From Bacteroidales bacterium (lineage in GTDB: Bacteria > Bacteroidota > Bacteroidia > Bacteroidales > UBA10428): a stretch of 64,000 nucleotides of DNA. Of this stretch, positions 39,101 to 48,715 are shown piece by piece. The position numbers were made by a program, and so were the translations under genes. Numbering within the stretch: position 1 is the stretch's first letter; each line of letters opens with the position of its first letter. The notes under the pieces were generated by a model. The model saw only the letters and a list, made by a program, of their open reading frames with translations, was not told where the DNA came from and ran no database searches. The stretch spans positions 62,001-126,000 of the forward strand of contig JAFGBD010000023.1 in NCBI GenBank assembly GCA_016933335.1, given 5' to 3'.

Positions 39101-39861
39101 GTATTGTCAACTGGCAGGTTTCCGCGCGGCAGGATATGCACTATGAAACAATTGATCTTACAGGCTGTTTCAATGATAAGGTGATCAATATCTTTAAGAA
39201 CCGGTACCTCTCACCAAGGTCTCCATATCCCACGCTTCAGATACCGTTGCAGGGTATAGGTGACTGGTGCTCATATAATAAAACAGCAGAAATTGATGAT
39301 TCGGGATTGCGAAGAATTGCGGGTGATGAAAGCAGGTTTTATCTGCCGGCAGGTATTCCGTTTGCCACACCCGGCAATGCAGACAGTCCCAATATTCTTT
39401 TTACCGGCTTATGGGACAATTATCCTGATAAAGCCATCATACCGCTGGCAGGCAAGGCCTCGCATATCTACCTGCTTTTGGCCGGATCGACACATCATAT
39501 GCAAAGCCGCTTTGTGAACGGAATGATAACAATAGTCTATACAGACGGAACCAGCGAGAAGCTGGAACTGAAAAATCCGGAAAACTGGTGGCCTGTTGAA
39601 CAGGATTACCATATTGACGGACTTGCATTCTCTGTCGATGCAGCAAGGCCGTTGAGAGTATATCTGAAGACAGGGGAAGCCAAACCTGAACCTTATAACG
39701 TTCTGGCAAAAAACAAGACCATTCATATTGAAGGCGGCGCTGCATCTGTGCTTGACATGCCGGTTGATCTGACAAAGGAATTGATGGAATTGAGACTGGA
39801 AGCCACTGCCAATGATGTGGTGATCGGTTTGATGGGTATTACAGTTACTGTTGATAAATAA
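36136..39861 (+). CDS. large DUF4450/GH142-like lipoprotein, putative glycosidase
   Basis: The 1241-residue protein has a lipoprotein signal (lipobox VSAGC, Cys16). Residues 40-330 form a beta-rich N-terminal domain, followed by an (alpha/alpha)6-type barrel (about 340-800) with PGWRGAYAADWLGWHDRAR, ISGPHHYDMNLVFFDQLLRHLKWTGD, DGLYDAYCCIWASD and SSTSWMPYTWSINNVSMAE. C-terminal beta-sandwich domains complete it. The arrangement and the FGIIPDALNNTLTICPGFPGDWD segment resemble the DUF4450 proteins of Bacteroides, one of which includes a GH142 beta-L-arabinofuranosidase acting on rhamnogalacturonan II. That link is from memory of the family and is not certain. The GH2 gene follows and probably shares its transcript. 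Confidence 0.6.
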   Translation: MKKLYTFLFFLVSAGCFHCHSRFIAGERLDTVRRYTGRAMRYMPERGDFVILNGQKRFNRALYGTNTGFRAEAGDLPEFALYMPGMGGNLKFGLVSADSGKWLTDAEYIKAGYRPGSMLYEIRDDFLGDGTLRLTVIAMSDAEGVILKMTADNLNRNCSICWVFGGATGKRFSREGDIGADPESVFYLKPEYCADNEYFIQDNLFRLYYGSGRARSEDELYENNHQLSVTEKEALRLKRKKRLNGLVPVGSSLKICDAGSQDSPTDLIRSDKSASPVIAGIRNMKQDDAFYYIIWNPLTRDTLRYEDARSLFDEAENARKELAERIRINTPDPFINTMGGALSIAADAIWEEPSYLHGAVAWRMRLPGWRGAYAADWLGWHDRARMHFDAYLKAQYTAPDSGPNVPDPKTNFARQEEKAGNSIFTSGYISRHPGRISGPHHYDMNLVFFDQLLRHLKWTGDTAYARKIWPALKRHLAWEKRCFDGNRDGLYDAYCCIWASDALHYSGGGTTHSSAYNCHANRMAGKIAEMTGDDPGPFVKEAEKIHHALDSMLWMPDKGWYAEYKDLLGLKKVHPSAALWTIYHAIDSDVPDAFQAYQALKYIDHEIPRIPVFTVDLPQEKYRGYYVLSSTSWMPYTWSINNVSMAENLHTALAYWQGGRKEEAYTLWKSSLLESMYLGSSPGNFQQLSSHDAFRGELYRDFADAVGIAARTLVEGLFGIIPDALNNTLTICPGFPGDWDFASLAVPDISIDYQREETTDRYIIKPSFPQKMNLRLKINARGEYIESIRINGKAGEWRVVTEAVDNPQIEVPAEFSPEWIISVTWKGALPGKLSVPGSMAFSRNMEITADDATFLQIYDPQNILKNAGIKQHHFVSGFNQVTGHKTFFMHLSQGILSWWEPVCVELEDPVEIIAGLQQEQNTLSFQIKNNTDRSIMARFTVNPGVNSYIGEKEIPPAGISPVIHVPMANLIPGSNLVQVEAEDIIYKKCIVNWQVSARQDMHYETIDLTGCFNDKVINIFKNRYLSPRSPYPTLQIPLQGIGDWCSYNKTAEIDDSGLRRIAGDESRFYLPAGIPFATPGNADSPNILFTGLWDNYPDKAIIPLAGKASHIYLLLAGSTHHMQSRFVNGMITIVYTDGTSEKLELKNPENWWPVEQDYHIDGLAFSVDAARPLRVYLKTGEAKPEPYNVLAKNKTIHIEGGAASVLDMPVDLTKELMELRLEATANDVVIGLMGITVTVDK

Positions 39862-39948
39862 ACATTTTCCGATTCCTTATCGATAAGGGATGATATGATT
39901 TGGAGAAAGAATTTATCAGATTTTTATATAAAGAATTTACCAGCTGCC

Positions 39949-42846
39949 ATGAAAAGAAATACCCGGATTATTTTGCTTGTACCATTGGTGATACTCTTCG
40001 TAATTCCTGATAACAAGGATCCGGGAGATGAATTTGTCCCGCTTGAAGGAGCATGGAGATTTGCCATTGACACTTCTGCAACAGGAGAATCAGAGAAATG
40101 GTTCGGAAGAGTGCTTCCGGAAACGATCAGGCTGCCGGGCTCCATGCTGACAAACGGCAAAGGTTTTGTCCCTGATCTGGAAACAAAGTGGACCGGAAGC
40201 ATATACGATTCCTCATGGTTCCGTCATCCGCGCATGGCAAAATACCGCCGGCCGGGTAACATGAAATTCCCTTTCTGGCTGACCCCTGACCATTATTATG
40301 TTGGCCAGGCATGGTATCAGAAAGACATATTCATCCCTGCTGCCTGGAAACGAAAGAGGATCATACTGTACCTTGAACGGCCGCACTGGGAAACAACTGT
40401 CTGGCTGGATACCACCAGAATAGGGATGCAGAACAGTCTCTCCACACCACATGAGTATGAACTGCCGGATAAGCTCTCCCCCGGGAGGCATACCATCACC
40501 GTCAGGGTGGATAACAGGATCAGGGATATCAATGTCGGTCCCGATTCCCACAGCCTGACCGACCATACCCAGGGAAACTGGAACGGATTAGCCGGAAAGA
40601 TCGGGCTGAAGACAGGCTCAAAGATCTTTATAGATGATGTGAAAGTGTTCCCTGATGTGCAGGTCAAAACAGTAAAGGTGCTGGTCAGTTTAAAAAATGA
40701 AACAGGCAAACCGGTTAAAGGTTGTCTTTCATTATCTGCCGTTTCATTCAATTCTGATAACAAGCATACTGTGGAACCCTTGCAGCAAATGGTTACGATG
40801 GACAGGCATGAGAAACTGGTTGAGATTATTCTTCCCATGGGAACGGATATGCAGCTGTGGGACGAATTCAATCCGGCATTATACATGCTTAAGACAGAAT
40901 GGAACAGTGGCAGGGGATTTTCGGATGTCCGGTATGTGCAGTTTGGGATGCGGGAGTTTAAAACAAGGGATACCCGGTTTCAGATCAATGGCAGGAATGT
41001 CTTTTTACGGGGTACGGTTGAATGTGCTGCTTTTCCCCGGACAGGATATCCGCCGTGCGACAAGGAATCATGGGCAGGGATTTTTAAGATTTGCAGGCTG
41101 TACGGACTGAATCACATGCGTTTCCATTCATGGTGCCCGCCTGAAGCTGCCTTTACGGCAGCTGATGAGGCAGGTATCTATCTGCAGGTTGAAGGGCCGT
41201 TCTGGACAAACCACGGGACGGCGGTTGGTGCCGGAAAACCTGTCGACAAGTATATATATGATGAATCCGAAAGAATTGTCGATGCCTACGGCAACCATCC
41301 ATCATTCTGTATGATGGCTTACGGCAATGAACCGGCAGGACGCAACCAGGTGCAATTTCTGGGTGAATTTGTGAGTTACTGGAAAACAAAAGATAACAGA
41401 AGGATTTATACCCACGCATCAGTCGGAAAGCGCTGGCCTCACGTTCCTGGAAATGAGTTTATTGTCAGAGCCGGGGCGCGCGGCCTGCCATGGGATGAAA
41501 GGCCCCAGAGCCTGTTCGACTACTCGGGTGTTATTGATAGATATTCCAGTCCCTATGTTGCCCATGAAATGGGACAACATTGCGCGTTCCCCGACTTCAG
41601 GGAAATTGAAAAATACAACGGACCTTACCATGCCCGGAACTTTGAATTATTCCGTGAGGATCTTACAGACCATCAGATGGGCGGACAGGCGGAGGATTTT
41701 TTAATGGCATCAGGTAAATTGCAGGTGCTTTGTTACAAATCAGAAATAGAAGCATCCCTGAGAACACCGGGAAACGGGGGATTCCAGCTGCTCAGCCTGA
41801 ATGATTTTCCCGGTCAGGGGACAGCCCTGGTGGGTGTACTGGATGTATTCTGGGATGAAAAGGATTATGTTCATGCTGATGAGTTCAGGAGGTTCTGCGA
41901 TGCAATTGTACCGCTGGCCAGAATTCCCAGATTTGTTTACATGAATTTTGAAATTTTCAGGGCGGCGGTTGAGGTTGCCCATTTTGGTGATCAGAAGCTG
42001 GAACATGTGACGCCCCGGTGGAAAGTGACGCGAAGCGACGGAAGTGTGATCTCGGAGGGAAGCCTGGCAGCCGGGGATATCAATCCCGGTAGTCTTGTCC
42101 CTGTTGGCGAAGTGGTTGTATCTCTGTCAGGACTAATCAGGGCTGAAAAGATCAATCTTGAAATAATGGTTGGTGACCGTGCAAATGACTGGGATATATG
42201 GGTTTATCCGGCCATTCTTCCTGTTCCCGACACCTCTGATATATACATTGCCAGGCAGGCAGATGATGCAACAGGGGAAATTTTGCAAAAAGGGGGCATG
42301 GTTTTCCTGCACGGAGCCGGTAAGGTTGAATACGGCAGAAAGGTTGTTCAGTATTTCAGGCCGGTATTCTGGAACACTTCATGGTTCAAAATGAGACCGC
42401 CACACACGACCGGGATCCTCTGTGATCCGGATCATCCGGCCTTCACGGATTTTCCGACAGATTATCACAGCGATCTGCAATGGTGGGAAATATTGCATAA
42501 ACAGCAGGTGATGATCATGGACAGCTTTCCTGCAGGATTTAAACCCATTGTACAGCCAATTGATACATGGTTTCTGAACCGCCGGCTGGGACTGATTTTT
42601 GAGGCCAGGGTCGGTAAAGGCAAAATCATCGTTTGCAGCGCTGATTTGCTTTCCGGTATCAGTAACAGGCCTGCTGCACGACAATTGTATTACAGCCTCA
42701 TCAATTACATGAATTCGGAGAAGTTCATGCCGGAGCATGAGGTTGATTATGCTGTGATCAGGGATATTTTTACCGATAAGTCATGGCCTGACTGGAATTC
42801 GTATGCAAAGGACAGTCCTGATGATCTCATTCCGGAAAAGAAATAG
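39949..42846 (+). CDS. GH2 family glycosidase
   Basis: From the ATG at 39949 the protein has 965 residues with a hydrophobic signal (MKRNTRIILLVPLVILFVIP). The frame is open from 39895, which would add 18 residues. Domains in order are a GH2 sugar-binding jelly roll (to about 240), an immunoglobulin-like domain, a TIM barrel, and C-terminal domains. The acid/base is Glu461 in AYGNEPAG and the nucleophile Glu540 in VAHEMGQHC. The motif RFHSWCPPEAAF typifies GH2 relatives that are not classical beta-galactosidases. It lies just after the DUF4450-like gene on the same strand. Candidate substrates are beta-galactosides, beta-glucuronides or beta-arabinosides of pectin side chains. Confidence 0.82.
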   Translation: MKRNTRIILLVPLVILFVIPDNKDPGDEFVPLEGAWRFAIDTSATGESEKWFGRVLPETIRLPGSMLTNGKGFVPDLETKWTGSIYDSSWFRHPRMAKYRRPGNMKFPFWLTPDHYYVGQAWYQKDIFIPAAWKRKRIILYLERPHWETTVWLDTTRIGMQNSLSTPHEYELPDKLSPGRHTITVRVDNRIRDINVGPDSHSLTDHTQGNWNGLAGKIGLKTGSKIFIDDVKVFPDVQVKTVKVLVSLKNETGKPVKGCLSLSAVSFNSDNKHTVEPLQQMVTMDRHEKLVEIILPMGTDMQLWDEFNPALYMLKTEWNSGRGFSDVRYVQFGMREFKTRDTRFQINGRNVFLRGTVECAAFPRTGYPPCDKESWAGIFKICRLYGLNHMRFHSWCPPEAAFTAADEAGIYLQVEGPFWTNHGTAVGAGKPVDKYIYDESERIVDAYGNHPSFCMMAYGNEPAGRNQVQFLGEFVSYWKTKDNRRIYTHASVGKRWPHVPGNEFIVRAGARGLPWDERPQSLFDYSGVIDRYSSPYVAHEMGQHCAFPDFREIEKYNGPYHARNFELFREDLTDHQMGGQAEDFLMASGKLQVLCYKSEIEASLRTPGNGGFQLLSLNDFPGQGTALVGVLDVFWDEKDYVHADEFRRFCDAIVPLARIPRFVYMNFEIFRAAVEVAHFGDQKLEHVTPRWKVTRSDGSVISEGSLAAGDINPGSLVPVGEVVVSLSGLIRAEKINLEIMVGDRANDWDIWVYPAILPVPDTSDIYIARQADDATGEILQKGGMVFLHGAGKVEYGRKVVQYFRPVFWNTSWFKMRPPHTTGILCDPDHPAFTDFPTDYHSDLQWWEILHKQQVMIMDSFPAGFKPIVQPIDTWFLNRRLGLIFEARVGKGKIIVCSADLLSGISNRPAARQLYYSLINYMNSEKFMPEHEVDYAVIRDIFTDKSWPDWNSYAKDSPDDLIPEKK

Positions 42847-42916
42847 ATTTGATTTTGATAAACCGGATTTTTCAGGCACATATTAAATAAATATTGATTT
42901 TTAAGCAATATTCATA

Positions 42917-42948
42917 TTGGCCGGAGAGATTTATTATTTTTATCTTTG
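42917..42948 (+). promoter_or_regulatory. putative promoter of the sigma/anti-sigma unit
   Basis: TATCTTTG at 42941-42948 matches the TAnnTTTG element exactly, and ATTGG sits 21 bases upstream in place of the TTTG box. It would give a leader of about 130 bases that runs through the structured repeat before the sigma gene. Confidence 0.45.
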
Positions 42949-43028
42949 AATCCCGGCGAGCATATTTCCCGTAGCTCTGCTGCGGGATAGGCGAGCAAAA
43001 AATAAAAAGAATCCTTAACGGGATCGAT
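42943..43028 (+). repeat. structured dispersed repeat, copy A
   Basis: This shares long blocks with 60076-60190: TCTTTGAATCCCGGCGAGC at the left, CCCGTAGCT(C/T)TGCTGCG and GCGAGCAAAAAA in the middle, and TTAACGGGATCGAT at the right. The outer blocks contain the complementary pieces ATCCCG and CGGGAT, and the middle can fold as CCCGTAGC with GCTGCGGG, so the element can form a branched stem. A further perfect hairpin, CCCGAAGC and GCTTCGGG, follows at 43034-43051, 31 bases before the sigma gene start. Confidence 0.75.
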
Positions 43029-43082
43029 GATTGCCCGAAGCTTGCTTCGGGGAGAATCAATAACTGTAAAAAGAACAGACAT

Positions 43083-43640
43083 TTGACTGATAACAGGCAT
43101 AACCAGGATCTGTACTTTTTCTCCCGCCTGAAACTGGGTGATGAAAATGCTTTTGATTACCTGTTTAACTACTATTATCCGGGACTTGTTATTTATGCTG
43201 ACAAGTTTGTGGCAAACAACCATCTGGCTGAGGAAATTGTCCAGGGAGTATTCATGAAATTATGGCAGGACAGAAGGTACATTGAGATCAACTCATCGGT
43301 TAAATCCTATATTTTCAGGTCGGTAAAAAACAAATGCCTGGACATTCTAAAGCACAGGAAAATCAAAGATGACTATGCCAGGAAGGTCCTGAATGATCAT
43401 GAACCATCAAATGAAGCGACCTGGGACACTTATGTCGAATCGGAGCTATACATCATATTGATCCGGGAAATTGAAAAGCTTCCGCCGGAATGCCAGAAGA
43501 TTTTCCGGTACAGCAGGATCAGAGATCACACCAATAAAGAAATCGCTGAAAAGCTCGGGATTTCGGTAAAAACAGTTGAAAATCAGATTAGCAAGGCATT
43601 AAAAATATTGAGGGTTGCCCTGCAGGAGTATCTGGAATGA
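43083..43640 (+). CDS. ECF RNA polymerase sigma factor
   Basis: The 185-residue sigma-70 family protein has region 2 (DENAFDYLFNYYYPGLVIYADKF through SSVKSYIFRSVKNKCLDILKHRK) and region 4 with the helix-turn-helix TNKEIAEKLGISVKTVENQISKALKILR. It lacks region 3, as ECF factors do. The start is TTG at 43083; no ATG lies in frame nearby. It is followed by a FecR-type anti-sigma gene and then by SusC/SusD, the usual Bacteroidota surface-signalling order, so it should direct transcription of that SusCD unit when the glycan is sensed. Confidence 0.92.
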   Translation: MTDNRHNQDLYFFSRLKLGDENAFDYLFNYYYPGLVIYADKFVANNHLAEEIVQGVFMKLWQDRRYIEINSSVKSYIFRSVKNKCLDILKHRKIKDDYARKVLNDHEPSNEATWDTYVESELYIILIREIEKLPPECQKIFRYSRIRDHTNKEIAEKLGISVKTVENQISKALKILRVALQEYLE

Positions 43641-43748
43641 AGATAACCGGATTGCAAAATCAAACGAAATAAAAAGTTTCCCTGATAGGTGTAAAATGAT
43701 GATGAATCGTCCTGAGGTATATTACAGGTTATTTTTGTATTGTAATTA

Positions 43749-44888
43749 ATGGAAGAAATAATCGTCAGGTTTTTGCAGTATACTGCAACTCCGGAGGAGA
43801 AAACAATGCTGGAATCCTGGTTAAAGGAGGGCAAGCATAACCGGGATGAGTTTGACTCATTCCGGAAGACATGGGATCTGGCATCAAGACTGACCCGGAT
43901 TCATGCTGTTGATGTTGCCAAAGCCAGAAAAAAAATAAAAAGAAACATCCCGGAACTCAAAAAGTCAAAAGGCCTGTTTTTTTACTGGCAGAAGATTGCC
44001 GCCATTATCATTCTGCCACTTATGATTCTGGCAGGAGGATACTTTTACTGGCTTAATCATTTATCTGATGATCAGGTTATTCAACAGACCGTCACATCGT
44101 CATATGGTACAAGAAGCCATCTGAACCTGCCCGATGGAACCGGGGTCTGGCTTAATTCAGGAAGTATCATACGGTTTCCTTCAGAGTTTCGGGGAAACAG
44201 GAGGGAAGTATATCTCGAAGGTGAAGCTTTTTTCAATGTTTTGGATGACAGGTTGAGGCCGTTTTATGTCAATCTCGGAGAAATGTCGGTTAAGGCTGTA
44301 GGTACTGCCTTCAACATTGCAGCCTATAAAAAGGATAATACTTTTGAGACCACCCTGATTTCAGGAGAATTGCTGCTGGTTAAAAAGAACCGTTCAAGGA
44401 AAGATGTTGTGCTCTTTAAGATGGAACCCAACCAGCATACCATCTATGATAAATCAAGGAAAAAGATCACATTACATGAAGATATTCTGATTCCGGGTGA
44501 GGATGCGGAAGAAATCAAACCCATAAAATCAGTCGGTGCCGAACCAATTCCGCAAAAAGTTGATATATTTGAGAATAAATATACTTCATGGATCAACGGT
44601 AAACTGGTATTCAGGAATGATCCCATGGATGAAGTAGTCAGGCGTCTGGGGAGATGGTACAATGTTGATATTCAGCTTCATGACACCATACTCTATGACT
44701 TCAGTTATACAGCTACATTCATCGATGAAACACTGGAACAGGTGCTTGATCTGCTTAAATTAAGTGCCCCGATGGAATATGCCATTACAGAGAGAAAAAT
44801 GAAGGATGATCATTCATATACCAAAAAGCTTGTGGTCATTAAACTAATTAAAAAAAAACCAATTATTAACCAAAACTTAAATCTATGA
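43749..44888 (+). CDS. FecR-family anti-sigma factor
   Basis: The 379-residue inner-membrane protein has a cytoplasmic N-terminal part (residues 1-80) that should hold the sigma factor, one transmembrane segment (about 82-101), a periplasmic FecR domain (TRSHLNLPDGTGVWLNSGS, then VYLEGEAFFNV and MSVKAVGTAFNIAAY) and a C-terminal DUF4974 domain (GKLVFRNDPMDEVVRRLGRWYNV to about 350). It should receive the signal from the STN domain of the SusC protein. It lies 108 bases after the sigma gene. Confidence 0.92.
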   Translation: MEEIIVRFLQYTATPEEKTMLESWLKEGKHNRDEFDSFRKTWDLASRLTRIHAVDVAKARKKIKRNIPELKKSKGLFFYWQKIAAIIILPLMILAGGYFYWLNHLSDDQVIQQTVTSSYGTRSHLNLPDGTGVWLNSGSIIRFPSEFRGNRREVYLEGEAFFNVLDDRLRPFYVNLGEMSVKAVGTAFNIAAYKKDNTFETTLISGELLLVKKNRSRKDVVLFKMEPNQHTIYDKSRKKITLHEDILIPGEDAEEIKPIKSVGAEPIPQKVDIFENKYTSWINGKLVFRNDPMDEVVRRLGRWYNVDIQLHDTILYDFSYTATFIDETLEQVLDLLKLSAPMEYAITERKMKDDHSYTKKLVVIKLIKKKPIINQNLNL

Positions 44889-45102
44889 CATAACGATACA
44901 ATGACTGACCTTGATTAAACCTGAAGATACCCTGACCCATAATGCTGTCCGATTGACTTTCCTTTTATAATTCACCAAAGCTGTAACGCAGGGTATTAAT
45001 GCGCAGGATAAAAGCATGCTGTGGAAACTGATTTTTCAGATTCAATTTCAGATAAATTAAGAAAAAGCACTCAAAAGATTTCAACCTAACACAATAATTA
45101 TT

Positions 45103-48100
45103 ATGAAAAAAAACCTGATTTATTCTTTAACTTGCAATTATGATTGCTGGTTAAAAAAAACAATTCTAACAATGAAACTAACGGTTTTTCTTTGCGCATT
45201 GTCAATCATGAATGTATTGGCAAATGACTCTTATCCTCAGAATGCCAGGCTAACGCTGGATCTGAAATCTGTAACCGTCGAGCAGGTTTTACAGAAGATC
45301 GAGGAAGGTTCCGAGTTTTTCTTCCTTTATAACAGCAGGCTGGTGGATGTAACGAGGAAAGTGGACGCTCATTACAAGGATATGAAGATAATCGACATCC
45401 TTGAAGAGCTGTTTACAGGTGAAAGCATTGAATACATTGTCAAAGACAGGCAGATCATTCTTTCATCCACCAATTATGAATCATTGTATTCAGATCCTTC
45501 ACGCAGGCAGCAGATTGAAGTTTCAGGTACGGTTGTTGATGCCGGGGGAAACACGCTTCCCGGCGTTAACATTGTAGAAAAAGGAACAGAGAATGGTACC
45601 ATTTCTGACATTGATGGCAGGTATACCATTACAGTGGCCGGGCCTGAGGCAACGCTGGTATTTTCTTTTGTAGGGTATCTGCAGGAAGAGATACCGGTCG
45701 GATCAAGAACAAACATTAATGTGACTCTTGTCGAGGATATACTGCAGCTTGATGAAGTGGTTGTTGTAGGTTACGGGACTGTCAGAAAGAGCGATGTTAC
45801 GGGAGCACTGACCAGTGTGACGGCAGAAACCATCCAGGAGAGGCCGTTGCAGAATGCGCTTCAGGCCATGCAGGGTAAAGCTGCAGGTGTTGACGTAATG
45901 TCAAATATCAGGCCGGGTGAGGCTGCAACAGTAAGAATACGCGGAAACAAGTCCCTGACAGCCACAGAATCACAAAAACAGCCGCTTTATATCGTTGACG
46001 GGAATGTTCTTATGGGAGACATTAACACCCTCAATCCCTATGATATCGCTTCCATAGATATTCTTAAAGACGCTTCTGCAACAGCCATTTACGGATCAAG
46101 AGGAGCCAACGGCGTTGTTCTGATCACAACTAAGAAGGGATCTGAAGGAAAAGTTACTGTAAACTATAACGGGGCATTGAGGCTGGATAATATTCACTCG
46201 GTGACTGACTGGGCCAGTTCAGGTCATGCACTGGACCGCCTGCGGCTTGCCTACCAGAACGGCAGGGCCTATCGTATTCCATACCCTGATCCGGCTCAGG
46301 ATATTCAACGGTTCGGGCACAATGATTACTGGACCATCGATGCCATCCGCAAAGGATATGAATGGGAGGATCCGGGAACATACACAACACCGGTAATGAG
46401 AGAAACAACCCAGGCTGAGCGGGATAAAGGATGGCCGGATCAGGTGCCGGTATACAACCCGGATAACATTCCGACATACGACTGGATAGGTCTGCTGACC
46501 AGGACAGGTGTTACCCATGATCATAATATATCTGTTTCAGCCGGAACCGAAAGATCAAGCCTGTATCTTTCAATCGGTTACCTCGACAACGAAGGAACCC
46601 AGCTGAACCAGTCATACAACCGTTTTACCACTTTGCTCAACGGTGACATCAGACCGACAGACTGGTTAAGCGTGGGAGCATCCCTCAATATAGCCAAGGG
46701 AGAACAGGAATACGGATCGATATACAGAACAGGAAGCGCCACAGGAGCCAAAGATTTATACGGTATGGCACTTGGAATGTACCCGATGGGGCAGCCCTAT
46801 GATACATCGGGAAACCTGATCGATTATCCCGGTGGCAATGCCGGCGCCCCCGTATGGAATCCCCTGTATGATGTTGATAATACCGAAGACAAGAGATGGT
46901 CTACCAATTTCCAGGGCAATCTGCACGGTGAAATACAATTCACCCCGTGGTTAAGATACAGGGTCAATTTTGGAGCAGGTTTGCGCTATTACAGACGGGG
47001 TAACTGGCAGGGCAAAGAATCAACGGTGCAAAGTGGTGCGGAAATCCCTTCAGCATCAGCTGGTCTTGAAACAGATGATCATTTTCAATGGCAGATAGAG
47101 AATATGTTATATTTCGACAAGACATTCGGAGAGCATGCCATTGGCGCTACCTTTGTTCAGTCTGCATATGCCCAGCAACATGAAGAAGCAGATATGTCAA
47201 TCGGATTTATCATAAACGATTCCCCGAAGTGGTATGACCTGGCAGCCAATAATAAGGGTGACATGAGCGATTACAGGACCGCATTCAGTGAATCCCAGCT
47301 TGCATCCTACCTGGGAAGGATTAATTATTCATTCATGGATAAATATTTGCTGACAGCTTCAATTCGTTATGATGGCTCTTCTGTGCTTGCACCGGGAAAT
47401 AAATGGGATGCTTTTCCCTCTTTTGCCGTTGGCTGGAAAATGCATGAAGAGGATTTCATGAAATCAATCGCACCAATAAACCAGATGAAGCTTCGTGTGG
47501 GTTACGGTGTTACAGGGAATGCCAGTGTTAATCCTTATGTTTCTTCAGGTCCGCTAAAGCAGTATAATTATATATTCGGCATTAATGTTGCAACAGGATA
47601 TATACCCGGTGACATGCCCAATCCGGACCTGGGATGGGAAAAAACCGCACAGACCAATATCGGTCTGGATTTCGGTTTGTTCAGGAACAGGATAGACGGT
47701 ACCATAGAGTTTTATTACTCAAATATTTATGATCTCTTAATGACAAGAGAAATACCTGCAATTACCGGTTTTACCCGGATGGTCGATAATATCGGCAGGA
47801 TGAAGAACAGGGGACTTGAGATAACCCTGAATACAGTCAATATCAGTACCAGGGATTTCAGCTGGAAAACCAGTATCAACTTTGCCACCAACCATGAAGA
47901 GATTGTTGAACTGGTAAACGGCAAGGAGGATATGCTTAGCCAGGGCCTGAACGGCAACGGCTGGCTTATCGGGCAGCCGGCCAATATATTCCGTACTTAT
48001 GAAGTCGACGGAATATGGCAGGATACTCCTGAAGATTCCGCAGAAATGGTATTATGGAGAGAAAGGGGCAGTATTTACTTTTCACCCGGCCAGTACAAGC

Positions 48101-48690
48101 CTGTTGACCGTAATAATAATTACATGCTGGAAGACAGCGATAAAGTTGTTGTCGGAACAATCAATCCAAAGTGGGTCGGAGGTATAACCAATACTTTGAC
48201 ATACAAAAACTTAAGCCTGAGCTTTTTCATGTATGCACGCATAGGCCAGTCATATTTTGCCAACCTTGCTCCCGGAGGAGTCGGTGAGAACAGTTATGTC
48301 AGTTATGTAAGGGAAGAAGATCCGAGCAATTTCTGGTCGCCTGAGAATCCCGGTGCAGAATATCCGCAGCCGACACTCACCGCAGCGAACAGCAGTGTAA
48401 GACAGGCTACATATATCAATAGCGGTTCATACGTAATCATGAGGAACATTTCGGTATCATATAACCTGCCCAGGCTTATACTGGACAAGGTAAAGGTGGC
48501 AAACTGCGAGCTTTATCTACAGGTGCTCAACCCGTTTATTTTCGGTGGGAAGGTTGTGAAAGCCGGAATCAATCCCGAGGATGAAAACAACTGGAATAAT
48601 ATAAACTCGATCGGAGAGCCTGTAGGTGGTACCAATAACAACAGAATTCTTATCAGAAGCTGGGTATTTGGTGTCAGGGTAGGTTTATAA
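45103..48690 (+). CDS. SusC/RagA-type TonB-dependent outer-membrane transporter with STN domain
   Basis: The 1195-residue protein has a long signal region, an STN domain (about 48-120) that contacts the anti-sigma factor, a CarboxypepD_reg-like domain (EVSGTVVDAGGNTLPGVNI, about 139-215), the TonB-box/plug start LDEVVVVGYGTVRKSDVTGAL and a 22-strand barrel. It imports oligosaccharides across the outer membrane with the SusD lipoprotein encoded 25 bases downstream. The STN domain together with the upstream ECF/FecR pair means the transporter also senses its substrate. The glycan itself cannot be read from SusC. Confidence 0.95.
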   Translation: MKKNLIYSLTCNYDCWLKKTILTMKLTVFLCALSIMNVLANDSYPQNARLTLDLKSVTVEQVLQKIEEGSEFFFLYNSRLVDVTRKVDAHYKDMKIIDILEELFTGESIEYIVKDRQIILSSTNYESLYSDPSRRQQIEVSGTVVDAGGNTLPGVNIVEKGTENGTISDIDGRYTITVAGPEATLVFSFVGYLQEEIPVGSRTNINVTLVEDILQLDEVVVVGYGTVRKSDVTGALTSVTAETIQERPLQNALQAMQGKAAGVDVMSNIRPGEAATVRIRGNKSLTATESQKQPLYIVDGNVLMGDINTLNPYDIASIDILKDASATAIYGSRGANGVVLITTKKGSEGKVTVNYNGALRLDNIHSVTDWASSGHALDRLRLAYQNGRAYRIPYPDPAQDIQRFGHNDYWTIDAIRKGYEWEDPGTYTTPVMRETTQAERDKGWPDQVPVYNPDNIPTYDWIGLLTRTGVTHDHNISVSAGTERSSLYLSIGYLDNEGTQLNQSYNRFTTLLNGDIRPTDWLSVGASLNIAKGEQEYGSIYRTGSATGAKDLYGMALGMYPMGQPYDTSGNLIDYPGGNAGAPVWNPLYDVDNTEDKRWSTNFQGNLHGEIQFTPWLRYRVNFGAGLRYYRRGNWQGKESTVQSGAEIPSASAGLETDDHFQWQIENMLYFDKTFGEHAIGATFVQSAYAQQHEEADMSIGFIINDSPKWYDLAANNKGDMSDYRTAFSESQLASYLGRINYSFMDKYLLTASIRYDGSSVLAPGNKWDAFPSFAVGWKMHEEDFMKSIAPINQMKLRVGYGVTGNASVNPYVSSGPLKQYNYIFGINVATGYIPGDMPNPDLGWEKTAQTNIGLDFGLFRNRIDGTIEFYYSNIYDLLMTREIPAITGFTRMVDNIGRMKNRGLEITLNTVNISTRDFSWKTSINFATNHEEIVELVNGKEDMLSQGLNGNGWLIGQPANIFRTYEVDGIWQDTPEDSAEMVLWRERGSIYFSPGQYKPVDRNNNYMLEDSDKVVVGTINPKWVGGITNTLTYKNLSLSFFMYARIGQSYFANLAPGGVGENSYVSYVREEDPSNFWSPENPGAEYPQPTLTAANSSVRQATYINSGSYVIMRNISVSYNLPRLILDKVKVANCELYLQVLNPFIFGGKVVKAGINPEDENNWNNINSIGEPVGGTNNNRILIRSWVFGVRVGL

Positions 48691-48715
48691 TAAGTAACAA
48701 TTAAATTGAAAACCG

